From Rhipidocladum racemiflorum (Eukaryota > Streptophyta > Magnoliopsida > Poales > Poaceae): a stretch of 64,000 bases of DNA. The position numbers were made by a program, and so were the translations under genes. The DNA lies in the NCBI GenBank assembly GCA_036346355.1, contig CM070580.1:21567374-21631373 (forward strand). The letters are read 5' to 3'. Below, piece after piece: positions 45,379 through 57,753 of the stretch (the stretch's first letter is position 1; each line of letters begins with the position of its first letter). The notes beneath the pieces are model-generated. The model saw nothing but the letters and a program-made list of their open reading frames with translations. It was not told the origin of the DNA and searched no databases.

Positions 45379-45681
45379 ATGGAGGAAATATGCATTGTTG
45401 ATAGTGGCACAACAAATACCATCTTAAGAGAGTCGAAATACTTCCAAACGATCACGAAAAACGCTGGAAGGATTACGACTATCGTAGGAAGCGATACGCA
45501 TATAATAGGCTCAGGAAGAGCCACAATTATATTGCCAATGGGTACAACTTTGGTAATTGAAGAAGCCCTCTTGTACCCTGAATCAACACGCACTCTCTTA
45601 AGTTTTAACAGATATCCGCGCCAATGGGTTTCACGTAGAAACCAAATGAAGGAAATGGCAAAGAGCATTTGTGCATTATGA
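45379..45681 (+). pseudogene. copia protease, copy 1
   Basis: Opens MEEICIVDSGTTNTILRESK. The DSG triad in IVDSG is the aspartic protease active site of copia. It stays open through HIIGSGRATIILPMGTTLVI and SFN, then shifts frame. It is a pol fragment, not a stand-alone gene. Confidence 0.85.
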
Positions 45682-45737
45682 AGCACGCGGAGTATGAAAA
45701 ATGGTATTAAGAAGAATATCCCTCATATGAATCTGGG

Positions 45738-46600
45738 TTGTACTACACGATAATCAATGCACACTTGATCTATACTTATTTGAAGACTGTCTTTAGAAGC
45801 TCTGAATTATTTGCTTTATGGCATTGTAGATTAGGTCATCCTGGTCTTAGATTGATAAGAAATATAGTTAACAACTCACAAGGTCATGGCATTAATGTTA
45901 AAAATTTCCTGAATCATGAAGATTTTGTGTGCCATGTATGTGCCACCGGGAAATTAATAACAAAAATCTCTGTTATGAAAGTGCAACATGAAATCCCTGC
46001 ATTCCTGGAACGCATTCAAGAGGATATTTGCGACCCGATTCAGCCCTTGACAGGGCCGTTTTCGATCATTTATGGTGCTCATTGATGCTTCCTGGAAATG
46101 GTCGCATACATGTTTGCTGTCAACAAGGAATCATGCATTCGCAAAAGCTGATCTCGCAGATCACCAGAATTAAGAATGTTTTTCCTGATCATCGCGTGAA
46201 GTCCATTCGAATGGACAATGCCAGCGAATTTACTTCCAAGGCATTTGATGATTATTGCACAGCAACTGGAATAACTATTGAGCACTCTGTACCGCATGTC
46301 CATACGCAAAATGGACTAGCTGAAGCACTAATAAAGAGGATTAAGTTCATTGCCAGACCGCTCTTGCAGAGTTGTAACTTGCCCAACAATTGTTGGGGAC
46401 ACGCAGTCCTGCACGCAGCAGCACTCATCAATTATAGACCATCGGCCTACAACATCCATTCAACCATGCAAACTAGTGCATTGGGTCATCCTGAAGAATT
46501 GAATGTATGGTATATGTACCTATATCACCCCCACAGCAAACTGAAAGGGCCCTCTCCGCAAGTCTGGGATATACGTTGGTTATGAGAATGCATCCATAAT
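45738..46600 (+). pseudogene. copia GAG-pre-integrase and integrase, copy 1
   Basis: ELFALWHCRLGHPGLRLI and CHVCATGK form the HHCC zinc region. After a frameshift near 46065 the core continues with D in IRMDNASEFTSKAF and E in QNGLAEALIKRIKFIARPLL, and ends in ALINYRPSAYN. The first catalytic Asp region (VLIDASWKWSH) lies across the frameshift. Confidence 0.87.
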
Positions 46601-47102
46601 CAGGTATTTGGAACCCATGACTGGGGATTTGAATACAGCCCGATTCGCTGATTGCATCTTTGACGAGGATCGTTTTCCCGTCATTAGGGGGAGGAAATGA
46701 ACCATTGGATGAAAAATGCCGGGAAATCATAAGGCATCCCATTGGGATCCCGTGCGTGACCCTCGCACTAATGAAGCAAATCGAGAAGTCACGAAGACAA
46801 TTGATTTGCAGAATTTAGCAAATGAACTGTCTGATCATTTTTGTGATCTGAAGAGCGTGGTTAAGTCGCATATACCAGCAAGAAATGCACCAGAGAGGGT
46901 GGAAATACCAAAGAAAGCAGAAGGTATCCCTCGTCCTGTTCAGAGGCCTCATAGAAAAAGAACAGGAAATCTGGCTTCTCAAACCCAAAGTACCCGGAGA
47001 CGTCTGGGGAAAACTGGGCAAGAGGACTTACCACAGCCAATCACAAAAGTGCCCCAAAGCAAGAAGGGGAGCAGTTGAGACTGGCACTTTGGAAAGAAGC
47101 AC
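46601..47102 (+). pseudogene. copia linker between integrase and RT, copy 1
   Basis: Degraded frames containing FDEDRFPVIRG-like and lysine-rich (RPHRKRTG) stretches, as is usual between copia integrase and RT. Confidence 0.5.
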
Positions 47103-47993
47103 ATGGAAAAGGCAATTCCAGATTATAATCTTCCATTGGAAGAAGCCGTCGGAAATAATGTGTGCGCACACATTGGCGGAGAAAAACTAAAGGAACTTGC
47201 TTCTAGAATGGGAAATAGCAATGAAGAGCAAGTAGAAGTGCATGAAGCACCCCATGATGAAATGGCCATAAATTTTGTAACAATAGGAGAATCTATGAAT
47301 AGAGCAACAACCATTGCAAGGCTTGTTGTTCAAGGTTTCACTCAACGTCCTAGGGTTGATTATGAAGAAACCTATTCTCCGGTCATGGGAGGAATTACCT
47401 TTAGACATTTGATCTCAATGGCAGTCAACTTGAAGTTGAAAATGAAGCTAATGGATGTTGTCACAGCATACTTGTATGGAAACTTGGATTCGGAGATATA
47501 CATGAAAGTACCAGAAGGTATTCCTATCCCGAACCAAGACAGAGCAAACAGAAACCTATACAGTGTGAAATTGGAGAAATCACTGTATGGGCTGAAGCAG
47601 TCAGGAAGAATGTGGTACAATCGCTTAAGTGACTTTCTTTGCAAGAAAGGCTACACGAACAGCGAAGATTGTCCATGTGTGTTTATACAACGATCCCCGA
47701 ATGGATTTTGTATAATCTCCGTCTATGTAGATGACTTGAACATCATTGGGACGGATGAAGAAATTGAAGAAGCATGCACATACTTGAAGTCTGAATTTGA
47801 AATGAAAGACTTGGGTAAAACCAAGTTTTGTTTAGGCTTGCAGCTTGAACATGTCCAAGGCGGAATCTTGGTACACCAATCTTCCTACACGCAGAAAGTG
47901 TTGGAGAAATTTGGTTTTGAAAAGGCATACCCCGCAAAGACCCCAATGGCTCGGAAGGTCACTCCAAGCAGACCTAGACCCGTACAGGCCTAA
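47103..47993 (+). pseudogene. copia reverse transcriptase, copy 1 (296-codon open frame)
   Basis: The longest intact pol segment. ARLVVQGFTQRPRVDYEETY opens the domain. D118 in LMDVVTAYLYGNL is the first catalytic Asp, LYGLKQSGRMWY lies at 161-172, and YVDD at 208-211 is the catalytic box. It continues through KDLGKTKFCLGLQ and QSSYTQKVLEKFGF. The frame stops at 47993, where RNase H should continue, so a shift occurs there. Confidence 0.92.
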
Positions 47994-48697
47994 AGAAGAG
48001 GGGAGGAAGTCTGGGAGCGGAATTCCCATACTTGAGTGCAATTGGAGCGCTCATGTACCTTCTGCGAATAGCACTAGGCGGACATTGCGTTCGCCGTGAA
48101 TTTGCTAAGCGCGATGCAGTCTGAGAACCCACCAAAAGGCATTGGAAAGGGGTGAAGGACATCTTCCGTTACCTTCAAGGAAGCAAAGACCTTGGCTTGT
48201 TTTACGTAAGAAACAATGAATTGAATTTGGTTGGCTATGCCGATCTTTGAGTACCTATCGGACCGCATAATGGCAAGTCACAACCGGGTATGTTTTCCTT
48301 TGCGGTGGAACGACAATTTCGTGGAAGTCATCTAAGCGGACTCTTGTCTCAACGTCGACAAACCACTCGTAAATAATTGCCTTGTATGAAGCATCTCGAG
48401 AATGTGCATGGCTTGAAGAATGGTTCATCACATCCGTAAGTCATGTGGTTTGAACATGGAACAAACCCCACCATTATCTATGAAGATAATGCAGCTTGTG
48501 TTGCTCAAGTGCAAATGGGATATGTGAAAAGCAATCTTCTGAAGCACATCAACCCCAAGTTCTTTTATGCCCATGAAATGCATAAGATGAGCGAGATAAA
48601 GATCTTGCATACTAAGTCGTGTGAAAATCTCGCAGATTTATTCACTAAATCACTCCGGCATCTTCCTTTGAAAGATGTGTTAGAAGAATCGGGATGA
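47994..48697 (+). pseudogene. copia RNase H, copy 1
   Basis: Broken frames: HWKGVKDIFRYLQGSKDLGL (about 48137-48200), LVGYADL (a stop replaces the expected continuation), then an open end IYEDNAACVAQVQMGYVKSN, FFYAHEMHKMSEI and ENLADLFTKSL (48443-48697). These are the canonical copia RNase H motifs. Confidence 0.86.
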
Positions 48698-49001
48698 TGA
48701 GGCTTAGAGAAGTGCAGATTTCAGGGGGAGAATTTTCACATACTCCTACATAAATCTCAAACATGAAGATTGAGTACCCAACGTGAATCTTGAAGATTAA
48801 CATTGAAGTTTGGGTGGATTGTACTCTTTTCCTTAAGTAAGTTTTTCATTGAAGTTTTCTTACATAAGGTTTTTGATGAGGCAATCCGTGCAACACAACA
48901 AGCGTGTGCTATGTACTCTTTCTCCAATTATTTTTCCCACTGGGTTTTTATGGAGTTTTAATGAGGCATATGCATCTCGCAGTGAAGAGTCCAAGGGGGA
49001 G
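48698..49001 (+). other. 3' untranslated region and polypurine tract, copy 1
   Basis: Non-coding. It ends in CCAAGGGGGAG (48991-49001) directly before LTR 2. Confidence 0.75.
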
Positions 49002-49216
49002 TGTTAGGAAACGGATTCGTATCCGATATGGACTCTTCCTTATCTCTAAGCAACCGCTTATATATAGGAGGCGAGTCACCCCATTGTACACAAGCATACA
49101 GAATAATAAAGCAGGCCTGGGTCCTCCTCATATTGTGTCTCTCTTTCTCCCTGTCTATTCTCCACATTCAATCTATTAGGCAACCCCGGACTATTCGATA
49201 GCGAGGTTGTCTAACA
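49002..49216 (+). repeat. copia array LTR 2 (shared middle LTR)
   Basis: 215 bp. It differs from LTRs 1 and 3 only at AAGCAACCGCTTATA (versus AAGCAGAACCGCTATA), GGCGAGTC (versus GGCAGGGAGTC) and CCTGGGTCC (versus CCTGGTTCC). Confidence 0.95.
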
Positions 49217-52183
49217 CGTTATCAGCACGAAGCTCTACCGGAGAAAAGGTGAGAAAAGGTGAGGTTCGCGGGATTAATCTAATCTCGTACGTTTTGATAC
49301 ATGCTTCTGTCATACAAGAAGATATAGCACATGAAGCTACAGAACTCAACAAGCAACAAGCAATAATATATGGCACGAAGCCATCTACCGACGGCCACGG
49401 CGCGCAACCTGAAGTCACCGTCGGTGCCGTTGCGCGACGAACCCGGCTTCGAAGACGTCATCGCTGGTCCGACCGCGGCGGCGCTCTCGGCAAGACGGCA
49501 GCCCGTGCTAGGCCCCTCGCGCACGAAGGCTGCGAACCCTGGCCAAGAAGAGCCAAACGCCGAGCGCCGAGCTAGCGTTGCGCTTCTTGCCGGGTTGATG
49601 TGCTGCGACCTTGGCCCGGCACACTGCTCCTCGATCTGCCGCGCACCACTAGAAGTGGCGCGGCACCACGTCAAGTGCGCCCGAAGACGCCACGGGCTCT
49701 TCGCCCCACCGCCCGACTTCCAGCGCCGCGCATCTGGCCGGATCGGCGGCAGCGTGGCCGCCAGCTTCAAGCAGGCCAAATCCCTCCTCTTCTTGCGTTT
49801 TTTTTATGAAGGAATCAGTGTGTATTGCAAATCGGAAAAGGGCATGCATAAGAAGGACATGCATGCATGCAATTGCAAGCTTTACGTGACTTGGTAAAGC
49901 TTTATGCAGCTCGAAGGAAGGACTTGCATGCATGGATGCTTGTGGAGTCTTAAGTACTATGCCTCCATGCAATGCATCTATTCGTTGAAGCCAACGAAGC
50001 CGTGCCACTGCTACCGGCTTGGAGCATGCACGCATGGACATGAAGTCCAGATTGAAGACCTCGTTGCCGTCGCACTGACCGGCTGAACTCGTCGCTCAGT
50101 CGCTTGATCCAACCGACTTGGACAGGAAGTCCAAAACGAGATGGACATGAAGTCCAACCTTGGATGGATTTGAAGTCCGATCAGGACATGAAGAACTGGA
50201 GCCGGCTGCCGCACGCATGAGGTTGCCACCCAGCCCAGCCGGTCTCGATCTGCCGCATGAAGCCGGCCTCGGCCACCGCCGCTTAAAGCTGGCTAAATAG
50301 CGCGCGCACGAGAAGGAAGCTCGGTAGAATTTCTTTTGGACGATGACTCCAATTGGACATGAAGTCCAAATGCCGCCTTGATGCATTCGGCAGGACATGA
50401 AGTCCTTGCTGCATTCGACAAGACACGAAGTCTACTAGGACATGAAGTCCTTGCTGCATTCGACAAGACACGAAGTCTACTGGGACATGAAGTCCAAACT
50501 TTCAAAGTTCACTAGACATGAACTCACGTGTACTAGTTGAACACGCCTGTACTAGTTGGACATGAAGTCCTTTTTGGGACTTTGAAATCCTGGATTGAGT
50601 CGAGTTAAATCCGGTTAAAACCGGTAGTCGCACGCAGGGCAAAGGAGGAAATTACCTTTTGCCCCTGCAATATTAATTCATTTCTTTTAGTTTTTCCGAA
50701 AATCAATTACAGAATTCAGAAAATTGATTAAGAATTCGGAAAAATAATTAGAAAATCATGAAAAATCCTACAAAATTCCAGAAAATTTTATGGCTCTGTT
50801 TTAATTTGCACTTAGCCTTATTTTCTGCATTTATGAATTTTTGTATGAATTTTTGCAATAATTGCCCCGTTTAGAATATCGGAAATTCCTGAGAATTTAT
50901 TTTCCGAATTTATGAATTTATGAATTTTGTCATGTTGATATTTGCTGAAATTCAATTTCCTGTTGTAAAGTAATTCTGAAAATTGCTTGGAAATTAGCAG
51001 AAATTATGAAAAGTGTTAGGAAAATTCCAGAATTTCTCATACAACAGTTTATGAGAACATGAGTGGTTGGGATTTGATTTTGGTAATGAATAAACAGATA
51101 TGAGACAATTGGTGTCTAGGAAAACACACATGAGGCTTGGTTCTTTAATTGGCACCCGGAAACGGGAAGTGCTCCCTCCCTCATGTGAGCCCTAGGCGAG
51201 TTGACCTGGCCAAGAGTCAAATTGTGAGAGATATTCATTACTGCTTTTCGTTCGACCAACAAGAATTATATAAGTTGTAATTAGACTTATGCCATGATTA
51301 ATTCAAGTTGCAATTTATTTTACATTTATCAAGTGATGTTACAAAATTGCTGTATAATTAACAGAAAATTGCCAAATACTAAGAAAAATTCGAAAATTTC
51401 TGAGAATTTTTTTTCCGCATTTATGAATTTATGAATTGTGCAATTATTGTTTATTCTGAATTTATGAATTGTGCAATTATTGTTCTGTTCCATGCATTGT
51501 ATTTATTGCTTTAATATAATTTGTTATGAAATTCAAGCACGCCGCACGAAGCGTACCGTCAGCGCCAGGAAGGCCGATGCGCATGGAACTGACGCACCAC
51601 GCCGCATGAAGCAGCGTTAAAATCGATCGCCTGGCCGATCGCGCATATGAATCGATCGTTTGCCTGAAGCCGATCACCTACAAGCACGTAGTTGTATTTC
51701 TGAATATTTATGAATCTGTGTATATATGAATTTTGCAGTTATGAATACTGTATTTATGAATCCTGCATTTATGAATTTCGCACTTATGAATTTTGCATTT
51801 ATCTTTGTATATATGAATCTTGATATTATTGCTTTCTTTTAGTTTGCTGGAAACTCATGAGAATTCAATTATGCATTTTATTGAATCTAGCAGCCATTTC
51901 CTATTAGATTGCACGTAGTAATCTAATGGAAGAACCTTATGAATGTGCAAAGGTGTGGCATTATCTAACGTGAGTTTTTGAAGAACTCGACATGAATTGT
52001 CGAATTATCTCACATAGACATCAGTTGCATAATGAATAGTAAGCTCTCGAAGAGCATACTTTTCTCATGAATAGAATTGCAATTTATTCTTTATTCCAGT
52101 ATTCTTTCTTTACAAGCAATTTTTTTTTACTTAGCCACTGTATGATTAGAATTATTTTTCTTTTCATCTAGAAATCGTGTAGC
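49217..52183 (+). other. Long leader of copia copy 2
   Basis: Same three blocks as copy 1, without gag. Stretches of several hundred bases are identical to copy 1 (for example about 49757-50320 versus 42940-43490), broken by clusters of small indels, mostly at CAG, CTG and CCG words. Confidence 0.8.
50038..50580 (+). repeat. Palindrome array GGACATGAAGTCC, copy 2
   Basis: The same seven copies and the same 45-bp duplication as in copy 1, essentially unchanged. Confidence 0.88.
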
Positions 52184-52486
52184 GCCCAATGGAGGAAATA
52201 TGCATTGTTGATAGTGGCACAACAAATACCATCTTAAGAGAGTCGAAATACTTCCAAGCGATCACAAAACGCCGAAGGATTACGACTATAAATGAAGCGA
52301 TCTTATATAATAGGCTCAGGAAGAGCCACAATTATATTGCCAATGGGTACAACTTTGGTAATTGAAGAAGCCCTCTTGTACCCTGAATCAACACGCACTC
52401 TCTTAAGTTTTAACAGATATCCGCGCCAATGGGTTTCACGTAGAAACCAAATGAAGGAAATGGCAAAGAGCATTTGTGCATTATGA
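52184..52486 (+). pseudogene. copia protease, copy 2
   Basis: The DSG active-site segment is present (about 52190-52250). The frame breaks near 52265-52300, where bases differ from copy 1, and resumes at SYIIGSGRATIILPM. Confidence 0.82.
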
Positions 52487-52542
52487 AGCACGCGGAGTAT
52501 GAAAAATGGTATTAAGAAGAATATCCCTCATATGAATCTGGG

Positions 52543-53400
52543 TTGTACTACACGATAATCAATGCACACGCAGTGTATACTTATTTGAAGACTGTCTTTA
52601 GAAGCTCTGAATTATTTGCTTTATGGCATTGTAGATTAGGTCATCCTGGTCTTAGATTGATAAGAAATATAGTTAACAACTCACAAGGTCATGGCATTAA
52701 TGTTAAAAATTTCCTGAATCATGAAGATTTTGTGTGCCATGTATGTGCCACCGGGAAATTAATAACAAAAATCTCTGTTATGAAAGTGCAACATGAAATC
52801 CCTGCATTCCTGGAACGCATTCAAGAGGATATTTGCGACCCGATTCAGCCCTTGACAGGGCCGTTTTCGATCATTTATGGTGCTCATTGATGCTTCCTGG
52901 AAATGGTCGCATACATGTTTGCTGTCAACAAGGAATCATGCATTCGCAAAAGCTGATCTCGCAGATCACCAGAATTAAGAATGTTTTCCCGATCATCGCG
53001 TGAAGTCCATTCGAATGGACAATGCCGGTAATTTACTTCCAAGGCATTTGATGATTATTGCACAAAGAATCGAATAACTATTGAGCACTCTGCATCGCAT
53101 GTCCATACGCCAAAATGGACTAGTGAAGCACTAATAAAGAGGATTAAGTTCATTGCCGGACCGCTCTTGCAGAGTTGTAACTTGCCCAACAATTGTTGGG
53201 GACACGCAGATCTGCCGCACGCAAAGACTCATCAATTATAGACCATCGGCCTACAACATCCATTCAACCATGCAGACTAGTGCATTGGGTCATCTGAAGA
53301 ATTGAATGTATGGTATATGTACCTATATCACCCCCACAAAGAAATCGAAGGGCCCTCTCCGCAAGTCCGATATACGTTGGTTATGAGAATGCATCCATAA
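52543..53400 (+). pseudogene. copia integrase, copy 2
   Basis: The HHCC region (52543-52890) is open and nearly identical to copy 1. The catalytic core (about 52880-53250) has more shifts than copy 1, including at the DNAS..EF motif (near 53020). Confidence 0.83.
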
Positions 53401-53883
53401 TCGTATTTGGAACCCATGATGAGGATTTGAATCTGACCGATTCGATTGCATCTTTGGCGAGGATCGTTTTCCGTCATTAGGGAGGAAATGAACCATTGGA
53501 TGAAAAATGCCGGAAATCATAAGGCATCCCATTGGGATCCCGTCGTGACCCTCGCACTAATGAAGCAAATCGAGAAGTCACGAAGACAATTGATTTGCGA
53601 GAATTTAGCAAATGAACTGTCGATCATTTTTGTGATCTCAAGAGCGTGGTTAAGTCGCATATACCAGCAAGAAATGCACCGAGAGGGTGGAAATACCAAA
53701 GAAAGCGAAGGTATCCTCGTCTGTTCAGAGGCCTCATAGAAAAAGAACAGAAATCGGCTTCTCAAACCCAAAGTACCGGAGACGTCTGGGAAAAGCGGGC
53801 AAGAGGACTTACCACGACCAATCACAAAAGTGCCCCAAAGCAAGAAGGGGAGCAGTTGAGACTGGCACTTTGGAAAGAAGCAC
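53401..53883 (+). pseudogene. copia integrase-RT linker, copy 2
   Basis: Matches 46601-47102 with many one- to three-base differences at CAG/CTG words (for example AAAGCGAAGG versus AAAGCAGAAGG). Confidence 0.6.
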
Positions 53884-54814
53884 ATGGAAAAGGCAATTCC
53901 AGATTATAATCTTCCATTGGAAGAAGCCGTCGGAAATAATGTGTGCGCACACATTGGCGGAGAAAAACTAAAGGAACTTGCTTCTAGAATGGGAAATAGC
54001 AATGAAGAGCAAGTAGAAGTGCATGAAGCACCCCATGATGAAATGGCCATAAATTTTGTAACAATAGGAGAATCTATGAATAGAGCAACAACCATTGCAA
54101 GGCTTGTTGTTCAAGGTTTCACTCAACGTCCTAGGGTTGATTATGAAGAAACCTATTCTCCGGTCATGGGAGGAATTACCTTTAGACATTTGATCTCAAT
54201 GGCAGTCAACTTGAAGTTGAAAATGAAGCTAATGGATGTTGTCACAGCATACTTGTATGGAAACTTGGATTCGGAGATATACATGAAAGTACCAGAAGGT
54301 ATTCCTATCCCGAACCAAGACAGAGCAAACAGAAACCTATACAGTGTGAAATTGGAGAAATCAACTGTATGGGCTGAAGCGATCGGGAAGAATGTGGTAC
54401 AATCGCTTAAGTGACTTTCTTTGCAAGAAAGGCTACGAGCAATGAAGATTGTCCATGTGTGTTTATACAACGATCCCGAATGGATTTTGTATAATCTCCG
54501 TCTATGTAGATGACTTGAACATCATTGGGACGGATGAAGAAATTGAAGAAGCATGCACATACTTGAAGTCTGAATTTGAAATGAAAGACTTGGGTAAAAC
54601 CAAGTTTTGTTTAGGCTTGCAGCTTGAACATGTCCAAGGCGGAATCTTGGTACACCAATCTTCCTACACGCAGAAAGTGTTGGAGAAATTTGGTTTTGAA
54701 AAGGCATACCCCGCAAAGACCCCAATGGTCGGAAGGTCACTCCAAGCAGACCTAGACCCGTGCAGGCCTAAAGAAGAGGGGAGGAAGTCACTGGAGCGGA
54801 ATTCCCATACTTGA
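53884..54814 (+). pseudogene. copia reverse transcriptase, copy 2
   Basis: Identical to copy 1 through about residue 159. An extra A at about 54363 (TCAACTG versus TCACTG) and changes just after it destroy LYGLKQ. The frame recovers from 54449 with YVDDLNIIGTDEEI and continues to 54814. Confidence 0.88.
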
Positions 54815-55540
54815 GTGCAATTGGAGCGCTCATGTACCTTCTTGCGAATAGCACTAGGCCGGACATTGCGTTCGCCGTGAATTTGCTAGCGCCATGCAGT
54901 CTGCGAGAACCCACCAAAAGGCATTGGAAAGGGGTGAAGGACATCTTCCGTTACCTTCAAGGAAGCAAAGACCTTGGCTTGTTTTACTGAAGAAACAATG
55001 AATTGAATTTGGTTGGCTATGCCGATCTTTGAGTACCTATCGGACCGCATAATGGCAAGTCACAAAGCTGGGTATGTTTTCCTTTGCGGTGGAACGACAA
55101 TTTCGTGGAAGTCATCTAAGCGGACTCTTGTCTCAACGTCGACAAACCACTCGTAAATAATTGCCTTGTATGAAGCATCTCGAGAATGTGCATGGCTTCA
55201 AGAATGGTTCATCACATCCGTAAGTCATGTGGTTTGAACATGGAACAAACCCCACCATTATCTATGAAGATAATGCAGCTTGTGTTGCTCAAGTGCAAAT
55301 GGGATATGTGAAAAGCAATCTTCTGAAGCACATCAACCCCAAGTTCTTTTATGCCCATGAAATGCATAAGATGAACGAGATAAAGATACTGCATACTAAG
55401 TCGTGTGAAAATCTCGCAGATTTATTCACTAAATCACTCCCGGCATCTTCCTTTGAAAGATGTGTTAGAAGAATCGGGATGATGAGGCTTAGAGAAGTGC
55501 AGATTTCAGGGGGAGAATTTTCACATACTCCTACATAAAT
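54815..55540 (+). pseudogene. copia RNase H, copy 2
   Basis: LSAIGALMYLLANSTRPDIA-type sequence is better kept here than in copy 1. The IYEDNAACVAQVQ and ENLADLFTKSLP end is open (55227-55538). Confidence 0.84.
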
Positions 55541-55786
55541 CTCAAACATGAAGATTGAGTACCCAACGTGAATCTTGAAGATTAACATTGAAGTTTGGGT
55601 GGATTGTACTCTTTTCCTTAAGTAAGTTTTTCATTGAAGTTTTCTTACATAAGGTTTTTGATGAGGCAATCCGTGCAACACAGCAAGCGTGTGCTATGTA
55701 CTCTTTCTCCAATTATTTTTCCCACTGGGTTTTTATGGAGTTTTAATGAGGCATATGCATCTCGCAGTGAAGAGTCCAAGGGGGAG
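55541..55786 (+). other. 3' untranslated region and polypurine tract, copy 2
   Basis: Ends CCAAGGGGGAG (55776-55786) next to LTR 3. Almost identical to copy 1. Confidence 0.75.
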
Positions 55787-56005
55787 TGTTAGGAAACGGA
55801 TTCGTATCCGATATGGACTCTTCCTTATCTCTAAGCAGAACCGCTATATATAGGAGGCAGGGAGTCACCCCATTGTACACAAGCATACAGAATAATAAAG
55901 CAGGCCTGGTTCCTCCTCATATTGTGTCTCTCTTTCTCCCTGTCTATTCTCCACATTCAATCTATTAGGCAACCCCGGACTATTCGATAGCGAGGTTGTC
56001 TAACA
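55787..56005 (+). repeat. copia array LTR 3
   Basis: 219 bp, base-for-base identical to LTR 1. It is followed by the target duplication AATAC. Confidence 0.95.
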
Positions 56006-56462
56006 AATACCTTCCAAATACACCACCTGATGGCGAGCTTCCTTCAGCTCACTGACTGCCTGGCGGTGATACCTATCCGAGGCATTAAAGGACTCTACGA
56101 GAATGCGGAGATTCTCGTCTTGGATGTTGGTAGGATATGCATAAATGGTCTCCCCACCTTGTGTGCGTGAAGGAAAAATGCGGTAGGTGACACCAAGCTC
56201 AGGAAGGGTGTGACAAAGACGAACGATGGCCACATAAGAGGCCTCGTTCATAGCAATAGGAATGGATGAGCCAAAACCATCGAAGGAATGTTCTCCTTCA
56301 TCAAAGATGGTTCGTGCTGGAATGTACACTCATGCAGCGCACTCGATGGTCGCCTGACTGAGAGGGTCTTGGAACACAACATATTGGGGATTGTCTTCAA
56401 CACGAGCGTATTGCATTGTGAGGGCAGGGATTCCCATCGTACTGGTACACTCTTGTTGGGTG
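56006..56462 (-). pseudogene. Unknown ORF of a reversed LTR element, middle part
   Basis: The minus-strand frame VEDNPQYVVFQDPLSQATIE (about 56404-56345) is followed by one TGA, then VYIPARTIFDEGEHSFDGFG, MNEASYVAIVRLCHTLPEL, TYRIFPSR and ENLRILVESFNASDRYHR, ending in a helix-forming segment rich in Glu, Ala and Arg. The length and composition look like a real protein. The ORF lies just after the leader of the reversed LTR element at 57981-61888, the gag position, but it has no gag motif. It is interrupted on the right by an hAT (56463) and on the left by the copia array. I do not recognise the family. Confidence 0.55.
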
Positions 56463-57745
56463 TAGGGATGGCAATCGGGTGGGTACCTCCGAGTACAACT
56501 GTCTCAGACCTAAACCCGAAACCCAAACTCGTGCCGCCCATCCGAACCCACTAAGCTTACCGGGTACAGATCTGTGCCCACGCCCAAACCCGATGACTAC
56601 CCGATACCCAATGGGTACCCATACCCGTCACGGTTGTGTTCATAGTTTATTCAATAAAGGGCTCAAATAATTCATATATTATCTCAATTTAATGATAAAT
56701 ATATAATTAAATGCCACTATAAAAATAGAAGTTCAAGCAATAAAATGATCTTCATATTTTATTTTAAAAATTAGTGAATGACTGAGGGTTAGCGTTTTAT
56801 TTTTTTAATTTATATATTATAAAACTGGACCCACGTGTCATAGGATACCCATCGGGTACCCATGGGTACAAATTGGCACCCATACCCATCCCATGGTCTT
56901 ATCGGGTACCTGTTGGGGATTGAATAGCATCTATAAGTACTATAATACCCCGGCAGCATGTTTCGACTGACCATGTGTACCCTCGGATGATGTTCTCGAG
57001 GAAGACCCGTGCATGATCGGGCTGGCTGGTTCGCCCGATCGGACTAGACTCATTGCTCGGCCATGAGCATCCATGTTCACGGAATGAGCATATATGCCTA
57101 GCCATGACCAAATATGTTCGGCTAAAACTCGCCCACAAATGGCATGGTCGAAAGGTCGTGTTAGGCCCGTAACGTCCGAGTAGCGCTAATTACGCCACGA
57201 TCTGGATCCGTTACACCCACGACACGACAGGAACGTGGCTGGAATCAACGCTTCGGTTATGACCACGGTTAATGTAGTCAGTTGCATGTTATTCGGCTGC
57301 GATTATGAGATATATTCTTGTAAGTTATAAATACCCCCTAGGTATAGAGAGAGAGAGATGAGTATCGAGAATAGGCACGCATACGAAAAAACAGGGCAAA
57401 GCATTGTTCTGTGATCCGAACGCGAGCAAACACAAAGCAATAACAACGCCACTGGAGTAGGATTATTATCTCCACTACGAGAGGCTCGAACCAGGATAAA
57501 CCCATTGTGTCCATTCTTCCAAGTATCCTAAGATCATTAAGCATTCTTCAGAAGTAAACCCTTCACTGAAAAAGGGGCTTATGTTGATCCCTCATTCAAT
57601 AAGTAAGCTCGGCGGTGGCCTGTTCCCTAATCGTTGACAGTACCCAAACCCAAAAATCCATAGGTATAAAGAGCTACCCGTAACCGTCCTTATCGGATCA
57701 GGTACCCATGGGTACCCAAACCTATGGGTAAAGCTGACATCCCTA
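56463..57745. mobile_element. hAT element with nested solo LTR
   Basis: Ends TAGGGATGGCAATCGGGTGG and TGACATCCCTA. The 8-bp near-duplication is GTTGGGTG (56455-56462) versus GGTGGGTG (57746-57753). GGGTACCCATGGGTAC-type palindromes recur on both sides (56555-56640, 56840-56910, 57695-57730). About 549 bp remain without the nested LTR. There is no transposase. Confidence 0.88.
56911..57639 (+). repeat. Solo LTR nested in hAT element
   Basis: 729 bp, TGTTGGGGATTG to AATCGTTGACA, with a perfect 5-bp duplication GTACC (56906-56910 and 57640-57644). TATA-like TTATAAATA at about 57326. It belongs to the same family as the reversed solo LTR at 13439-14124. Confidence 0.92.
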
Positions 57746-57753
57746 GGTGGGTG

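Larger units (their letters stand above)
42147..56005 (+). mobile_element. Tandem Ty1/copia array: LTR-internal-LTR-internal-LTR
   Basis: Three 215-219-bp LTRs (42147-42365, 49002-49216, 55787-56005) separate two internal regions in the same orientation. One 5-bp duplication, AATAC, brackets the whole array (42142-42146 and 56006-56010). The outer LTRs are identical, and the middle one differs by four small changes. No gag is recognisable in either copy, and pol is frameshifted in both, more heavily in the second. Confidence 0.95.
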
